Positions 26,268-36,094 of a stretch of 64,000 nt of DNA are shown here, in pieces (positions within the stretch are counted from its first letter, which is position 1; every line of letters starts with the position of its first letter). The notes beneath the pieces are model-generated. The model saw only the letters and a list, made by a program, of their open reading frames with translations, was not told where the DNA came from and ran no database searches. The stretch is from Nitrospirota bacterium. GTDB taxonomy: Bacteria; Nitrospirota; Leptospirillia; Leptospirillales; Leptospirillaceae. The translations under genes and the position numbers were made by a program. The stretch is taken from positions 100,575-164,574 of the forward strand of contig JAKADN010000001.1 in the NCBI GenBank assembly GCA_021820445.1. Reading direction: 5' to 3'.

Positions 26268-28634
26268 GTGAAGACCTCTCCCTCTGGAGCGGAAGCTCCG
26301 GAATCCCTTGAAGGTCCCGCCGAGATCGCCCGAATCTCCCTTGCGATTTCTGGACGGGTCCAGGGGGTGGGTTTTCGCCCCTTCGTCGTCCGGCTTGCCC
26401 GGGGACTCTCCCTCACGGGATCGGTGGCGAATGTTCCGGAGGGGGTTTTGCTGGAGATCCAGGGACACCGGACCTGGCTTGGACGGTTCCTGGAGGCGCT
26501 TGCATCGGAGCTCCCCCCCGGGGCCCGGATCGACAGTCTCCGCCGAGAAGAGCAACCGGTCAGAAGGAATGAAAGATCTTTTGTTCTCCGGAGCTCCCGG
26601 AGAGGGAATCGAGGAGAGGAGCGGGATCTCTCGTCCCTCCGTCCGGACTCGGCCGTCTGCTCCGACTGCCTTCGGGAACTCTTCGATCCGGGCAATCGTC
26701 GCTTCCGTTATCCGCTGATTTCCTGCACCGTGTGCGGCCCCCGGTATTCGATCGCCCTTGGGACCCCCTTCGACCGGTGCCGCACCACCCTCCGCCGTTT
26801 TCCCCTCTGTTCAAAGTGCCGGAGAGAATATGGGGATCCGTTCGACCGGCGTTTTCACGCCCAGACCATCGGATGCCCGGACTGCGGCCCGAAAACCTGG
26901 TTTCTGGAGGGAGACGGCGGGGGAAAAATGGAGGACGGCTGCCTTGAGGAGGCGGCGCACCGCCTCCGTGAGGGGGGGGTCCTGGCGCTCAAGGGGCTCG
27001 GGGGGGTTCATCTGGCCTGCGATGCCGGAAGCCGGGAGGGGATTGCCCGGATCCGGGAGCTCAAGGGCCGTCCGGAAAAGCCCCTGGCCGTGATGGCGGG
27101 ATCGCTCGCCGCCGCGGGGGAGCTTGCCCGGATATCACCGGAAGCCCGTCGGCTGCTTCTTTCCCCGGAGAATCCGATCGTCCTGCTTCCCGTCAGGCGA
27201 AACGCGCCGGTCCTCCGGGAGAGCCTCGCACCCGGTCTCGACAGAATCGGACTTTTTCTTCCCTCCACCCCGATCCATCATCTTCTCTTCGGGGAGACGG
27301 GACGCTCCCTTCCGCCTCTCGTCATGACCAGCGCCAATCCGGAAGGAGAGCCGATCGCAGCATCCCTTGCCGAGGTTCTGGGATATTTCCGGGGCCGAGT
27401 GGACGGCCTTCTCGTCCACGGCCGCCCGATCCGGGAACGCCAGGACGACAGCCTGGCCGTTCCGGAGCGGGAGGGACCCATCCTGCTTCGCCGGTCCCGG
27501 GGATGGGTCCCCGCCTCCTTTTCGATCCTCCGGGGAGGAAGTCTGCCGTCTGAGCCGGTCGTCCTGGCCCTGGGAGGCCACCAGAAGACCGCTCCCTGCC
27601 GGATCCGGAAGGGGAGGGCCCTGGTCCTCCCCCATATGGGGGACCTCGACACGTTAGAGAGCCGGGACCTTTTCCGGAAGACCCTGGAACGATTCGTCGA
27701 GCGGGACGGGGGACCTCCGACCCATCTGGCCTGCGATCTCCATCCGGATTTTCCCTCCACCCGGATGGCCTTCGACCTGGGGGAGGCGTGGGGGATTCCG
27801 GTGGTGCCGGTCCAGCATCACCATGCCCATGTGGCCTCGGTGATGGCTGACAGGAGCGTCTGTGGTCCCGTCCTGGGGCTCGCGCTGGACGGATTTGGCC
27901 TGGGGCCGGACGGGAGCTTCTGGGGAGGGGAGCTTCTGCGGGTGGATCGATCCGGCTCGATGCGTCTGGGCCATTTTGCCCCCCTTCCCGTTCCGGGCGG
28001 GGCCCGGGCCTTCCGGGAGCCCTGGCGCATGGGTGTGGCCGCCCTCCAGGCATTGGGGCGTGGGGATGAGGTCCTCCGTCGATTCCGGAACCCTCTCGCC
28101 GGAGAAATCCTGGCGGTTCTTGAAGGAGGCCGTTCCGGGCTCATCCCGCAGACATCGAGCGCCGGACGCCTCTTCGATGCGGTCTACGCCCTTCTCGGTG
28201 GACGTGAACACCTCTCGTATGAGGGGCAGGGGGCGATGGAGCTCGAGTCCTGGGCCCGGAAGGGACGCACGGACCCCGGCGAGAGGCTCGGTCGGTTCCA
28301 CCGGATCAAGTCGGGCATCCTGGATTTCCGTCCCCTCCTCTCCCGGCTTGCCGGTGAACCTTCCCGGGAGAGGGGCGCCCGCCTTTTTCACGAGGCCCTT
28401 GCGACAGGCCTCTCGGAATGGGTTCAGGACGGGAGGGCGCGGACGGGCCTCTCGACCGTTCTCCTGTCTGGAGGGGTCTTCCAGAACCGGCTGCTGGCCG
28501 GATTGTTCCGTCGGCGGCTCGAGGGAACCGGCCTCGCACTCCTCGAGCCGGCAAGGGTTCCGGCGAACGACGGGGGGCTGGCTCTGGGTCAGGCCTTTGC
28601 CGTGTGGGCCTCCGAGATGAGTCCTTCAATTTAG
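26268..28634 (+). CDS. hypF: Carbamoyltransferase HypF
   Basis: Makes the cyanide ligands of the NiFe centre from carbamoyl phosphate, loading HypE. The 788 aa have all expected domains in order: acylphosphatase-like GRVQGVGFRPFV (about 30-115), a double zinc finger with four CXXC pairs (CSDC, CTVC, CSKC, CPDC), a YrdC-like domain, and a Kae1/TobZ-like C-terminal half with the metal-binding HHHAH. The GTG start at 26268 is 13 nt after hypB. Confidence 0.96.
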   Translation: MKTSPSGAEAPESLEGPAEIARISLAISGRVQGVGFRPFVVRLARGLSLTGSVANVPEGVLLEIQGHRTWLGRFLEALASELPPGARIDSLRREEQPVRRNERSFVLRSSRRGNRGEERDLSSLRPDSAVCSDCLRELFDPGNRRFRYPLISCTVCGPRYSIALGTPFDRCRTTLRRFPLCSKCRREYGDPFDRRFHAQTIGCPDCGPKTWFLEGDGGGKMEDGCLEEAAHRLREGGVLALKGLGGVHLACDAGSREGIARIRELKGRPEKPLAVMAGSLAAAGELARISPEARRLLLSPENPIVLLPVRRNAPVLRESLAPGLDRIGLFLPSTPIHHLLFGETGRSLPPLVMTSANPEGEPIAASLAEVLGYFRGRVDGLLVHGRPIRERQDDSLAVPEREGPILLRRSRGWVPASFSILRGGSLPSEPVVLALGGHQKTAPCRIRKGRALVLPHMGDLDTLESRDLFRKTLERFVERDGGPPTHLACDLHPDFPSTRMAFDLGEAWGIPVVPVQHHHAHVASVMADRSVCGPVLGLALDGFGLGPDGSFWGGELLRVDRSGSMRLGHFAPLPVPGGARAFREPWRMGVAALQALGRGDEVLRRFRNPLAGEILAVLEGGRSGLIPQTSSAGRLFDAVYALLGGREHLSYEGQGAMELESWARKGRTDPGERLGRFHRIKSGILDFRPLLSRLAGEPSRERGARLFHEALATGLSEWVQDGRARTGLSTVLLSGGVFQNRLLAGLFRRRLEGTGLALLEPARVPANDGGLALGQAFAVWASEMSPSI

Positions 28635-28653
28635 AAAAAGAGGAGAACGACCG

Positions 28654-28884
28654 ATGTGTCTTGCCGTTCCGGCACTGGTGGAGGAGGTTCTCGAGGATTC
28701 GCGAGCCCGGGTGCGCTTGGGGGGCGTTTCCCAGGAAATTTCGACCGTCCTGATTGAAGAGCTCCGGAAGGGGGACTATGTGATCGTCCACGTCGGCTTC
28801 GCCCTGGGCCGGCTCGACCGCGAAGAGGCGCAGAAGACCCTGAATCTTATCCGGGAAGCCGCCGGTTCAGAAGGAGGAGACTGA
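28654..28884 (+). CDS. hypC: Hydrogenase maturation chaperone HypC
   Basis: Small chaperone (76 aa) that with HypD carries the Fe(CN)2CO unit to the large subunit. It begins MCLAVPALV, with the functional Cys2, and keeps the DYVIVHVGFAL block. GAGGAG precedes the ATG, and the stop overlaps hypD by one base. Confidence 0.95.
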   Translation: MCLAVPALVEEVLEDSRARVRLGGVSQEISTVLIEELRKGDYVIVHVGFALGRLDREEAQKTLNLIREAAGSEGGD

Positions 28885-30005
28885 TGTCCGATCTCCGGTA
28901 TATCGAAGCCTTCCGCGATCCGCTCCTGGGGCGATCCCTGCTGGATGCACTGGCCCTTGCGGCGGGTCGCCTGCCCCGGTCTCCGGTCCGGATCATGGAG
29001 TTCTGCGGGGGCCACACCCACGCCTTCCACCGCTTCGGCCTTCTCGAACTTCTCCCCCCGGAAATCCGCATGGTCCACGGTCCGGGGTGCCCTGTCTGCG
29101 TCCTTCCGAAGGGGCGCATCGACACGGCCATCGAACTCGCTCTCGACAAAAGGGCGATGCTCGCGGTCTATGGAGATGTTCTCCGGGTCCCGGGCTCCCA
29201 CGGAACAACCCTCATGAAGTCCCGGGCCCGTGGGGCGGATGTCCGGACCGTCGTTTCGGCCATGGAGGCCCTGACTCTGGCGGAAACCTTCCCAGACAGG
29301 GAAATCGTCTTCTTTGCCATCGGGTTCGAGACGACCACTCCTCCCACCGCGGCCGTGATCCTCGAAGCCCGCCGGAGAAATCTCCGGAACTTCTCCGTTT
29401 TCGCGAACCACGTACTGACGCCTCCCGCCATGGAAGCCATTCTCTCCGGGACCACGCTCGACGGCGTCATCGGCCCCTCCCACGTCAGTACGGTCATCGG
29501 CACCCGGGCCTACGACTTTGTCTCCCGGACCCACAAGATTCCTCTGGTGGTGGCCGGCTTCGAGCCCCTGGACATTCTGCTGGCCCTCCGGATGCTCTTG
29601 TCCCAGATTGCGGAGGGGCGGGCGGAAGTGGAGAACGAATACGCGCGCGCGGTTGTTCCGGAAGGGAATCCCCGTTCGCTCGCGCTGATCGAAAGGGTGT
29701 TCGAAAGGGCGTCCTTCTTCGAGTGGCGGGGGCTTGGAGCCTTGCCCCGGAGCGGACTGGCGATCCGGGAGGAGTTCGGATTCTTCGATGCCCAACGCCG
29801 GTTCTCTGTCGAGGTCAGTCCTGTCTCCGACCCGGGGATCTGCGAATGCGGAGAGATTCTGAAGGGAGCCAAGGGCCCCCGGGATTGCCGGATATTCGGG
29901 ACCCTCTGCACTCCCGACACGCCGGTCGGGGCCTGCATGGTCAGCGCCGAAGGGGCCTGTGCGGCGGTTTTTCACTATGGGGACCGGGAAGGGGCCGTCT
30001 CTTGA
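28884..30005 (+). CDS. hypD: Hydrogenase maturation protein HypD
   Basis: Iron-sulfur scaffold on which Fe(CN)2CO is assembled, 373 aa. It has the redox and iron-binding cysteines Cys41 (EFCGGHTHAF), Cys69 and Cys72 (GPGCPVC), and a C-terminal [4Fe-4S] cysteine set around ICECGEILKG, DCRIFGTLC and GACMV. ATG 28884 overlaps the hypC stop; hypE follows with a 4-nt overlap. Confidence 0.96.
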   Translation: MSDLRYIEAFRDPLLGRSLLDALALAAGRLPRSPVRIMEFCGGHTHAFHRFGLLELLPPEIRMVHGPGCPVCVLPKGRIDTAIELALDKRAMLAVYGDVLRVPGSHGTTLMKSRARGADVRTVVSAMEALTLAETFPDREIVFFAIGFETTTPPTAAVILEARRRNLRNFSVFANHVLTPPAMEAILSGTTLDGVIGPSHVSTVIGTRAYDFVSRTHKIPLVVAGFEPLDILLALRMLLSQIAEGRAEVENEYARAVVPEGNPRSLALIERVFERASFFEWRGLGALPRSGLAIREEFGFFDAQRRFSVEVSPVSDPGICECGEILKGAKGPRDCRIFGTLCTPDTPVGACMVSAEGACAAVFHYGDREGAVS

Positions 30006-31063
30006 GCGGGGGGCGGGGATCGCTGGGAGTCCGGCTCGATCTGGAAAGAGGGCGCGTGGAGATGGTCCATGGGAGCGGAGGTCGGGCCTCGGCCCAGCTT
30101 GTGGAGGAGATCTTCTTCCCGGCCTTCGACAATCCGTGGCTCAGGAAGGAGGGGGACCAGGCCCAGCTCGATCTGTCGGAGGGGCGATGGGCCATGAGCA
30201 CCGACTCCTTCGTGGTGTCACCCCTCTTCTTTCCGGGGGGAGACATCGGATCCCTCTCCGTCCATGGGACGGTCAACGACCTGGCCATGGGAGGCGCCCG
30301 TCCGCTCTATCTGACGGCGGGTTTCGTCCTCGAGGAGGGATTCCCCCTTTCAGATCTCGTCCGGATTGTCCGGAGCATGGGGCGTGCGGCCAGGGCGTGC
30401 GGCGTGTCACTGGTGGCAGGAGACACCAAGGTGGTGGAGCGCGGCAAGGGGGACGGCCTCTACATCAACACCTCCGGGATCGGACGGATTCCGGAGGGCG
30501 TCGATCTCGACCCATCCGGAATCCGTCCGGGTGACGAAATCCTCATCTCGGGGCCGGTCGGCGATCATGGGGCTACCGTCCTGGCCGCGCGGGAGGAAGG
30601 AAGGATCACAACGTCCCTGCGCTCCGATTCGGCGCCGCTTGACGGCCTGGTCGCGGCGATGCTCGCCTCCGGTCCGGGACTCGTCTGCCTCCGGGATCCG
30701 ACCCGGGGAGGGGTGGCGTCCACCCTGAACGAGTGGGCCCGGATCTCGGGTCTGTGCTTCGAGATCGAGGAGTCCGGGCTTCTGATCCGTCCCGAGGTTC
30801 GGGGGGTCTCCGAGCTTCTGGGAATCGACCCCCTCTATCTGGCCAACGAAGGCCGGCTTGTAGGGGTCTGTCGGCCCGAGGCCGCGGACCGGCTCCTGTC
30901 GGCCCTGCGCGCCCACCCGTCGGGTCGAGAGGCGACGCGGATCGGAAGGGTCGAGAAAGGAAGGCAGGGTCGCCCGGACGGATGCGTTCGGATGAAGACC
31001 CTCATGGGCGGTACCCGGACGGTGGACTGGCTCCTTGGAGACCCTCTCCCCCGGATTTGCTAG
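30002..31063 (+). CDS. hypE: Hydrogenase maturation protein HypE
   Basis: Dehydrates the carbamoyl group passed by HypF to the cyanide donor thiocyanate on its own C-terminal cysteine. The 353 aa carry VHGSGGRASAQLVEE near the start, SVHGTVNDLAMGGARP, VAGDTKVVERG, RDPTRGGVAS, and the obligatory C-terminal PRIC. The TTG at 30002 overlaps the hypD stop (TTGA) with GGGAAGGGG about 8 nt upstream; a GTG at 30056 is a shorter alternative that would leave the N-terminus unusually short. Confidence 0.94.
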   Translation: MSGGRGSLGVRLDLERGRVEMVHGSGGRASAQLVEEIFFPAFDNPWLRKEGDQAQLDLSEGRWAMSTDSFVVSPLFFPGGDIGSLSVHGTVNDLAMGGARPLYLTAGFVLEEGFPLSDLVRIVRSMGRAARACGVSLVAGDTKVVERGKGDGLYINTSGIGRIPEGVDLDPSGIRPGDEILISGPVGDHGATVLAAREEGRITTSLRSDSAPLDGLVAAMLASGPGLVCLRDPTRGGVASTLNEWARISGLCFEIEESGLLIRPEVRGVSELLGIDPLYLANEGRLVGVCRPEAADRLLSALRAHPSGREATRIGRVEKGRQGRPDGCVRMKTLMGGTRTVDWLLGDPLPRIC

Positions 31064-31076
31064 AAAGGAGCTGAGG

Positions 31077-31934
31077 TTGACAGGCATTTCAGGAGTCGCG
31101 GCCGGGGGGACGACGCCCTTTCCGCTCGCTTCCGGAGCGGCCGCCGGAAGCGTTTTTCTTGTTCTGATGGCCCTGGGAATGGGATTCCGCCACGGTCTCG
31201 ATCCCGACCATCTGACGGCCATCGATGCCATTCTCCGGTTCCAGTCGGTCCGGAAAAGGAGAGTGGTCCGGTGGGCCGGACTCTTTTTTTCCCTGGGCCA
31301 TGGGGTGGTCGTCATGACCCTCGGGGCCTGCATTCTCAACCTGGCTCTTCGCGTCCGCGTTCCAGCGGCCCTTTCTCTCTTCGGAGGTCTCGTTTCGGGA
31401 ATTTTTCTCCTGGGCATGGCCGGGGCCAACGGTCTTTTTCTGGCGCGCTCGGAGGCGACGGTCCCCTTCGTTCCTGTGGGGTTCAGGGCCCGTCTTCTCC
31501 TCCGGGGCGTTCCCTTGGACAGGCCTGTCTTTCTGGTATTTTTGGGAATGCTCTTCGCCGTCTCCTTCGACACATTGTCCCAGACGGTTGTCTTCTCCCT
31601 GGCCGCCTCCTCCCTCGGAGGAAGGCTGGAGGGCCTGGCCGTCGGAGCGGCCTTCGTTCTGGGAATGTGTCTTTCGGACGGAGCCAATGGCCTCTGGATC
31701 GCCCGTCTGATCGAACGATCCGACCGTCAGTGCGTCCGGCTTTCCCGGCTCATGGGTTGGTCGGTGGTTCTTCTGAGCCTCTTCGTGGGCGTCTTCGTCC
31801 TGGCCTCGACCTTTGCGAAAAGCCTCCTTCCCGATTCTCCGATGGAGGAAACACTGACCGGGATAGGAGTGATTCTGGTCCTGTCCCTGGCGTACCTCCT
31901 CGGAAGCCGCACTGTCCGGGACAGACCCTCCTGA
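31077..31934 (+). CDS. Nickel/cobalt permease of the NiCoT type
   Basis: Polytopic membrane protein (285 aa) with the nickel motif GFRHGLDPDHLTAID (36-50), a variant of RHA(V/F)DADHI, followed by SLGHGVVVMTLG and a third block SFDTLSQ. It sits 13 nt after hypE in the operon and should import nickel for the hydrogenase. TTG 31077 is chosen because AAAGGAG lies 6 nt before it; an ATG at 31035 would lie inside hypE. Transport direction and metal choice are inferred from context. Confidence 0.87.
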   Translation: MTGISGVAAGGTTPFPLASGAAAGSVFLVLMALGMGFRHGLDPDHLTAIDAILRFQSVRKRRVVRWAGLFFSLGHGVVVMTLGACILNLALRVRVPAALSLFGGLVSGIFLLGMAGANGLFLARSEATVPFVPVGFRARLLLRGVPLDRPVFLVFLGMLFAVSFDTLSQTVVFSLAASSLGGRLEGLAVGAAFVLGMCLSDGANGLWIARLIERSDRQCVRLSRLMGWSVVLLSLFVGVFVLASTFAKSLLPDSPMEETLTGIGVILVLSLAYLLGSRTVRDRPS

Positions 31935-32057
31935 TCACCGGCCTTTTCTGAAGGACTCCCGAAATATCCGATCATCCCTCTTGGTCCTGCCATAAACCCT
32001 TTGTCGGTTCTACGGAATGGGTCAGGAAGATCCGTCAATGGAAGGGGGGACAGGGGG

Positions 32058-33593
32058 TCAGGATTCGCTGGGGCTTTCCGGCTCCGAGAACCACTGGATC
32101 GAGAGGGGATGACCGAGGCCCAGATCGCGGCTTTCGGTCATCGCCAGGGCGAGAGATTGATCCGACTCCTCATGGTCGGGGGGAAGGACCCTGAGGACGG
32201 AGGCCCGATAGGACAGGGGGGCGGAGACCCCTCCCGAAGCGAGAAGAATGTCCCTGCCAAGGGCCAGAAGCGGGGTCAGGATGCCGAGAAGGCGGAGGTC
32301 TTCCTTGCTCAGGTGCCGAAGGTAAGGGTGCCCTTTCTTTTTTGGACGGCCCGGCCTGTCTTCCGTCTGGCAGAGGATGAGCCCGCACAGCAGGCGATCC
32401 CGCTGGGAGAGTCCCGGAAGATCTCCATGGAGAAGGAGGTCCCAGAGTTCCCGCGTGTTGGGAGACGGGTTGTGGAAGACGGGGAGGAGGGCCAGGGTGC
32501 CCAGCATGTCGCAGAGAAGGAGAAGACGTTCGGAAGGAAATCCCGAGGGAAAAAGAAGGCGGACGAGTTCATGAAGGATGTCCCGCAGAGGCTTCGAATC
32601 CCGGATCCGTCCGTAGCGCCGGGCAATGCGCCGGAGGGTCCCCCGGCTCACCGGACCTTCCTCTCTTCCCACCGTCTTCTGATAGTGCTCCATGAAGAGA
32701 CCCTGACGGAGGCCATAGTGGGAAAAGGTCAGGACAGGAGAGCGGGACAGAGCCGTGATCGCGGAGATCACGGCCAGCCCCGCGGGAAGGATGTCGGAGC
32801 GGTCGGCGCCGATGTTGAGTGTCCGCGCCTGGTCGGGAGTCAGGCGGCGGCCGATGCGCTTCGCGATCCGGGCCACTTCCCGTGACTGAATTTCGTAATG
32901 ATGGATATCAGGGTGGAAAGGGTAGGAACGCAGCTTCTGGGAGATCCGGGCGAGCTGGCGGGCAGTCCCCCCGACCCCGACCAGGGCCGGAAAGGGACGG
33001 ATGAAGAGGCCGCTGTCCTCGAGGACGGCGGCGATGTGGCGCTCCATCCTTTTCCATTCCGCAGGGGAGGGCCTTCCCCTGTTCTCGAAGAACATCTCGG
33101 TCAGTCGAACCGCGCCCAGAGGAAGGGTCAGGATCGTTCCCGGGCGATGGTCCTGAAGGTCGATCAGCTCGGCACTTCCCCCCCCGATGTCGAAAACGAG
33201 GGCATCTCCCTTGTCGAAGCCGTTCTGGACGCCCAGGCAGCTGTAAGACCCTTCCTGCTCTCCGTCCAGAATTTCGACAGGGGCCTCAAGGGAGGCCGAA
33301 AGCCGCGAAAGGACCTCTTCGCGATTCCTGGCATCCCGGACGGCCGATGTGGCGACGCAGCGAAGCTCGTCGGCCTGGTGGAGAGCGATTCTTTTCCGAA
33401 AATCCCCGAGAGCCTTTGAAGCTCGTTCGATGGCCTCCGGTGTGATGGTCAGGGAAGGGTACATCCCCGAGGCGATCCGGGCAGAGCTCTTGTATCGGGC
33501 CACTGTCCAGAAATCCCCACCGCGAATGGCCACAATTTCGAGGCGCATGGAATTTGACCCGATGTCGATGAGGGCGATTTTTTGGAGGCTCAT
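32058..33593 (-). CDS. ppx: Exopolyphosphatase / pppGpp phosphohydrolase family protein
   Basis: ASKHA-fold phosphatase of 511 aa. The ATP-binding-like motifs DIGSNSMRLEIV, FDIGGGSAELI and VGVGGTARQLA are intact, and the C-terminal half looks like the HD-type domain of long Ppx proteins. It should hydrolyse polyphosphate or pppGpp; the two activities cannot be told apart here. Start MSLQKIALIDIG is used because it matches the family; 20 open codons upstream are poor. It is convergent with the nickel permease and divergent from ubiE. Confidence 0.87.
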   Translation of the reverse strand: MSLQKIALIDIGSNSMRLEIVAIRGGDFWTVARYKSSARIASGMYPSLTITPEAIERASKALGDFRKRIALHQADELRCVATSAVRDARNREEVLSRLSASLEAPVEILDGEQEGSYSCLGVQNGFDKGDALVFDIGGGSAELIDLQDHRPGTILTLPLGAVRLTEMFFENRGRPSPAEWKRMERHIAAVLEDSGLFIRPFPALVGVGGTARQLARISQKLRSYPFHPDIHHYEIQSREVARIAKRIGRRLTPDQARTLNIGADRSDILPAGLAVISAITALSRSPVLTFSHYGLRQGLFMEHYQKTVGREEGPVSRGTLRRIARRYGRIRDSKPLRDILHELVRLLFPSGFPSERLLLLCDMLGTLALLPVFHNPSPNTRELWDLLLHGDLPGLSQRDRLLCGLILCQTEDRPGRPKKKGHPYLRHLSKEDLRLLGILTPLLALGRDILLASGGVSAPLSYRASVLRVLPPDHEESDQSLALAMTESRDLGLGHPLSIQWFSEPESPSES

Positions 33594-33659
33594 TGTCTGA
33601 TTGTGCCACAGGACAGGACGACTTCCAAGGAGAATACCCGGGTTTCGGCCCATCCCTGA

Positions 33660-33687
33660 TTGATCCCGGGAAATCTTGGGTTATAAT
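33660..33687 (+). promoter_or_regulatory. Predicted sigma-70 promoter of the quinone operon
   Basis: TTGATC (33660-33665), 16 nt, and a perfect TATAAT (33682-33687) lie in the divergent gap, about 80 nt before ubiE. It is one of the strongest promoter-like sequences in the window. Confidence 0.6.
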
Positions 33688-33770
33688 GGGAAAACTAATC
33701 AGGGGGCGTATGACCTTCCCGTGCGGCGGCGGGCCACGCTTCTTCCACGTCATCATCCGAAAGGACCGGA

Positions 33771-34523
33771 ATGTCGGAGTATTCCCTTCCTGCCAAGGAG
33801 CTCAAGCAAGACGTTGTCCAGACCATGTTTACATCGGCAGCCAAGGCCTACGACCTCAACAATTCGGTTCTGAGCCTGGGCCAGCACCACCGGTGGAAGC
33901 GCCTGACGATCGACCTTCTGAAAATTGAAAAAGGACAGGTCATTCTGGATCTGTGCGGAGGAACCGCGGACCTGTCTCTCCTGGCCGCCGAGAAGGCGGG
34001 GGGAGACGGTCTTGTCATGACCGTCGACCTCAACATGGCGATGCTCAGGGTGGGTCTTTCCAAGGCCCGGTCCCGTGTCATCGACGGCCTCAAGGAAAGG
34101 ATGAGCCGTGCCCGGCCTGTCATGATCCAGGCCAATGCGGAGAGCATCCCCCTTCCCTCCGGGACTGTTGACCGTCTGACGGTGGGATTCGGGCTCAGGA
34201 ATGTAACCAATCTCGACGTGGCCCTGGCGGAAATCTACAGGGTCCTGAAGCCGGGCGGGCGGTTCGCCTGCCTGGAGTTTTCCCATCCAGTGAACGCCCT
34301 GTGGGATGGGTTGTACCGATTCTATTCCTTCTTCATCCTGCCGAAGATCGGCAAATGGATATCCAGGGACAATACAGGGATCTACGAATACCTGCCCGCA
34401 TCGATCGCGAAATTCCCGAATCAGGAGAGTTTCAGCGAGACGATCAGGAAGGCCGGCTTTTCGAATGTCGTCTACCGGAACCTGTCGGGAGGGATCGTCG
34501 CGATCCATATGGGAGAAAAGTAA
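33771..34523 (+). CDS. ubiE: UbiE/MenG-type quinone C-methyltransferase
   Basis: SAM-dependent methyltransferase (250 aa) acting on the ring of a quinone precursor. Motif I is ILDLCGGTADLS, then NAESIPLP, GFGLRNVTNLDVAL and VLKPGGRFACLEFS, all UbiE/MenG hallmarks. The presence of ubiC- and ubiA-like genes downstream suggests a 4-hydroxybenzoate-derived quinone rather than menaquinone. Its stop overlaps the next gene by one base (TAATG). Confidence 0.93.
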   Translation: MSEYSLPAKELKQDVVQTMFTSAAKAYDLNNSVLSLGQHHRWKRLTIDLLKIEKGQVILDLCGGTADLSLLAAEKAGGDGLVMTVDLNMAMLRVGLSKARSRVIDGLKERMSRARPVMIQANAESIPLPSGTVDRLTVGFGLRNVTNLDVALAEIYRVLKPGGRFACLEFSHPVNALWDGLYRFYSFFILPKIGKWISRDNTGIYEYLPASIAKFPNQESFSETIRKAGFSNVVYRNLSGGIVAIHMGEK

Positions 34524-36094
34524 TGGATACAAAGGAGTTGCCAATGGTGGCGGGGACAGAAGAGCGTCCGCCCAGCCTCTACCGGAGGGTCCTTTTCGTC
34601 TGGCTTCCCGTTCGTCCGATCTTTCCCGTGGGAATCGGATATCTTGCGAACTGGATACACCGGGAGCATCCGGAGGTCGCCCTCGAGGTCCTCGACCTGA
34701 CCCGCTTCGAAGAGGCCGACCAGATGTCCGCTCTGACGAATAAAATTGCGGAATTTTCTCCCGACCTTCTCGCCTATTCCTGGCGCGACGTCCAGATATT
34801 CGCTCCCCACGAGGGAGACAATTCCCTCAGGCGGGCCTTTGAGTTCTATTATTCTCCCAACCTTCTCACGCGGGCTTACGCCGCATGGGACGGGCTTCGC
34901 ATGGTCTGGAAATACCGTTCGGAGTTCCACAAGAAGCTTCGCTTCATCAAGGAGGGCGTCCGAAGGGCTCCGAAGGCCCGGGTCATGGTCGGGGGAGGGG
35001 CCTTTTCGGTCTTTGCCGAACAGATCATCCGCCTTCTTCCGGAAGGCGTGATCGGGGTGGTCGGGGAGGGAGAGACGGCTCTGATCAAGACCCTCGAGGG
35101 GCGCCCGGTTGATGACGAGCGCGTCATCACCCGTAAGGGGTCCCAGATCGTTCTGGGAAAGAAGGCGGGGGCGGTGGAAATACGGCGGGCCCCCTTCGAT
35201 CTGTCCTACCTCGAATCCATATTCCCAGGCCACGAAATGTACCACGGCAAAACCGTCGGAATCCAGACCAAGCGGGGCTGTCCTTACGGATGCTCCTTCT
35301 GTCTGTATACCTATATCGAGGGAAAGAGGGTCTACTACCGTGATCCGGAAGATGTGGTGGACGAGATCCGCCAGTATCGGGACCGCTGGGGGATCCGGAA
35401 TTTCTGGTTTGCCGATGCCCAGTTCATTCCCGGCGTCAAGGCGGTTCCCGAGGCCATCGCTCTTCTCACCGCTCTTCGGGACAGTCGCCTCGACATCACA
35501 TGGAGCGGCTATATCCGGACCAGTCTCATCTCTCCGGAAATGGCGCAGCTGATGGTGGAGTCGGGAATGGGGGACCTCGAGGTGGCGATCACCTCCGGAT
35601 CCCAGGAGATTCTGGATTCCCTCAAGATGGGGTTCCGGCTGGAGGGGCTGATGGAGGGATGCAGAAATCTCAAGGACGCCGGATACAAGGGAAAGATCAT
35701 CCTGAACTATTCCCTGAATGCCCCGGGCGAGACGCCGGAGTCACTGGCCGAGGCGGTCGAAAGCTACGAGGCCATCTGCAGCATTTTTGGACCGGAGAAT
35801 GTCTACCCCATGGTCTTTTTCCTGGCGGTCCAGCCCCACACAAGCTTCGAGAAGCGTCTCATGCGCGAGGGATGGCTCGATCCCGACTACGATCCTATTT
35901 CCCTGAACCCGTGGACCATCCGCAAGCTCCTCTATAATCCGGGTCCTCTTGGGGAGCTGATCGCGAAGGCCTGTCTTCTGGCCTGGGACATCGAGCCCAT
36001 GGCCATGGGACGTGTTGTGATGCGGGAGATCAAGAAATCCCTTGGAGCCGTCGGAATCACCTCCAAGGAGTCGGTCGTGGTCCAGGCTTCGTGA
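34523..36094 (+). CDS. B12-binding-type radical SAM enzyme
   Basis: A 523-aa radical SAM protein. Residues about 20-190 form a B12-binding-like domain without a visible DxHxxG ligand motif, and the radical SAM cluster motif is CPYGCSFC (Cys253, Cys257, Cys260), followed by a TIM-barrel-like core. It lies between ubiE and the chorismate-lyase-like gene, overlapping both, so it very likely acts on the same quinone intermediate, perhaps as a ring-modifying or methylating enzyme. The exact reaction cannot be deduced from sequence. Confidence 0.82.
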   Translation: MDTKELPMVAGTEERPPSLYRRVLFVWLPVRPIFPVGIGYLANWIHREHPEVALEVLDLTRFEEADQMSALTNKIAEFSPDLLAYSWRDVQIFAPHEGDNSLRRAFEFYYSPNLLTRAYAAWDGLRMVWKYRSEFHKKLRFIKEGVRRAPKARVMVGGGAFSVFAEQIIRLLPEGVIGVVGEGETALIKTLEGRPVDDERVITRKGSQIVLGKKAGAVEIRRAPFDLSYLESIFPGHEMYHGKTVGIQTKRGCPYGCSFCLYTYIEGKRVYYRDPEDVVDEIRQYRDRWGIRNFWFADAQFIPGVKAVPEAIALLTALRDSRLDITWSGYIRTSLISPEMAQLMVESGMGDLEVAITSGSQEILDSLKMGFRLEGLMEGCRNLKDAGYKGKIILNYSLNAPGETPESLAEAVESYEAICSIFGPENVYPMVFFLAVQPHTSFEKRLMREGWLDPDYDPISLNPWTIRKLLYNPGPLGELIAKACLLAWDIEPMAMGRVVMREIKKSLGAVGITSKESVVVQAS

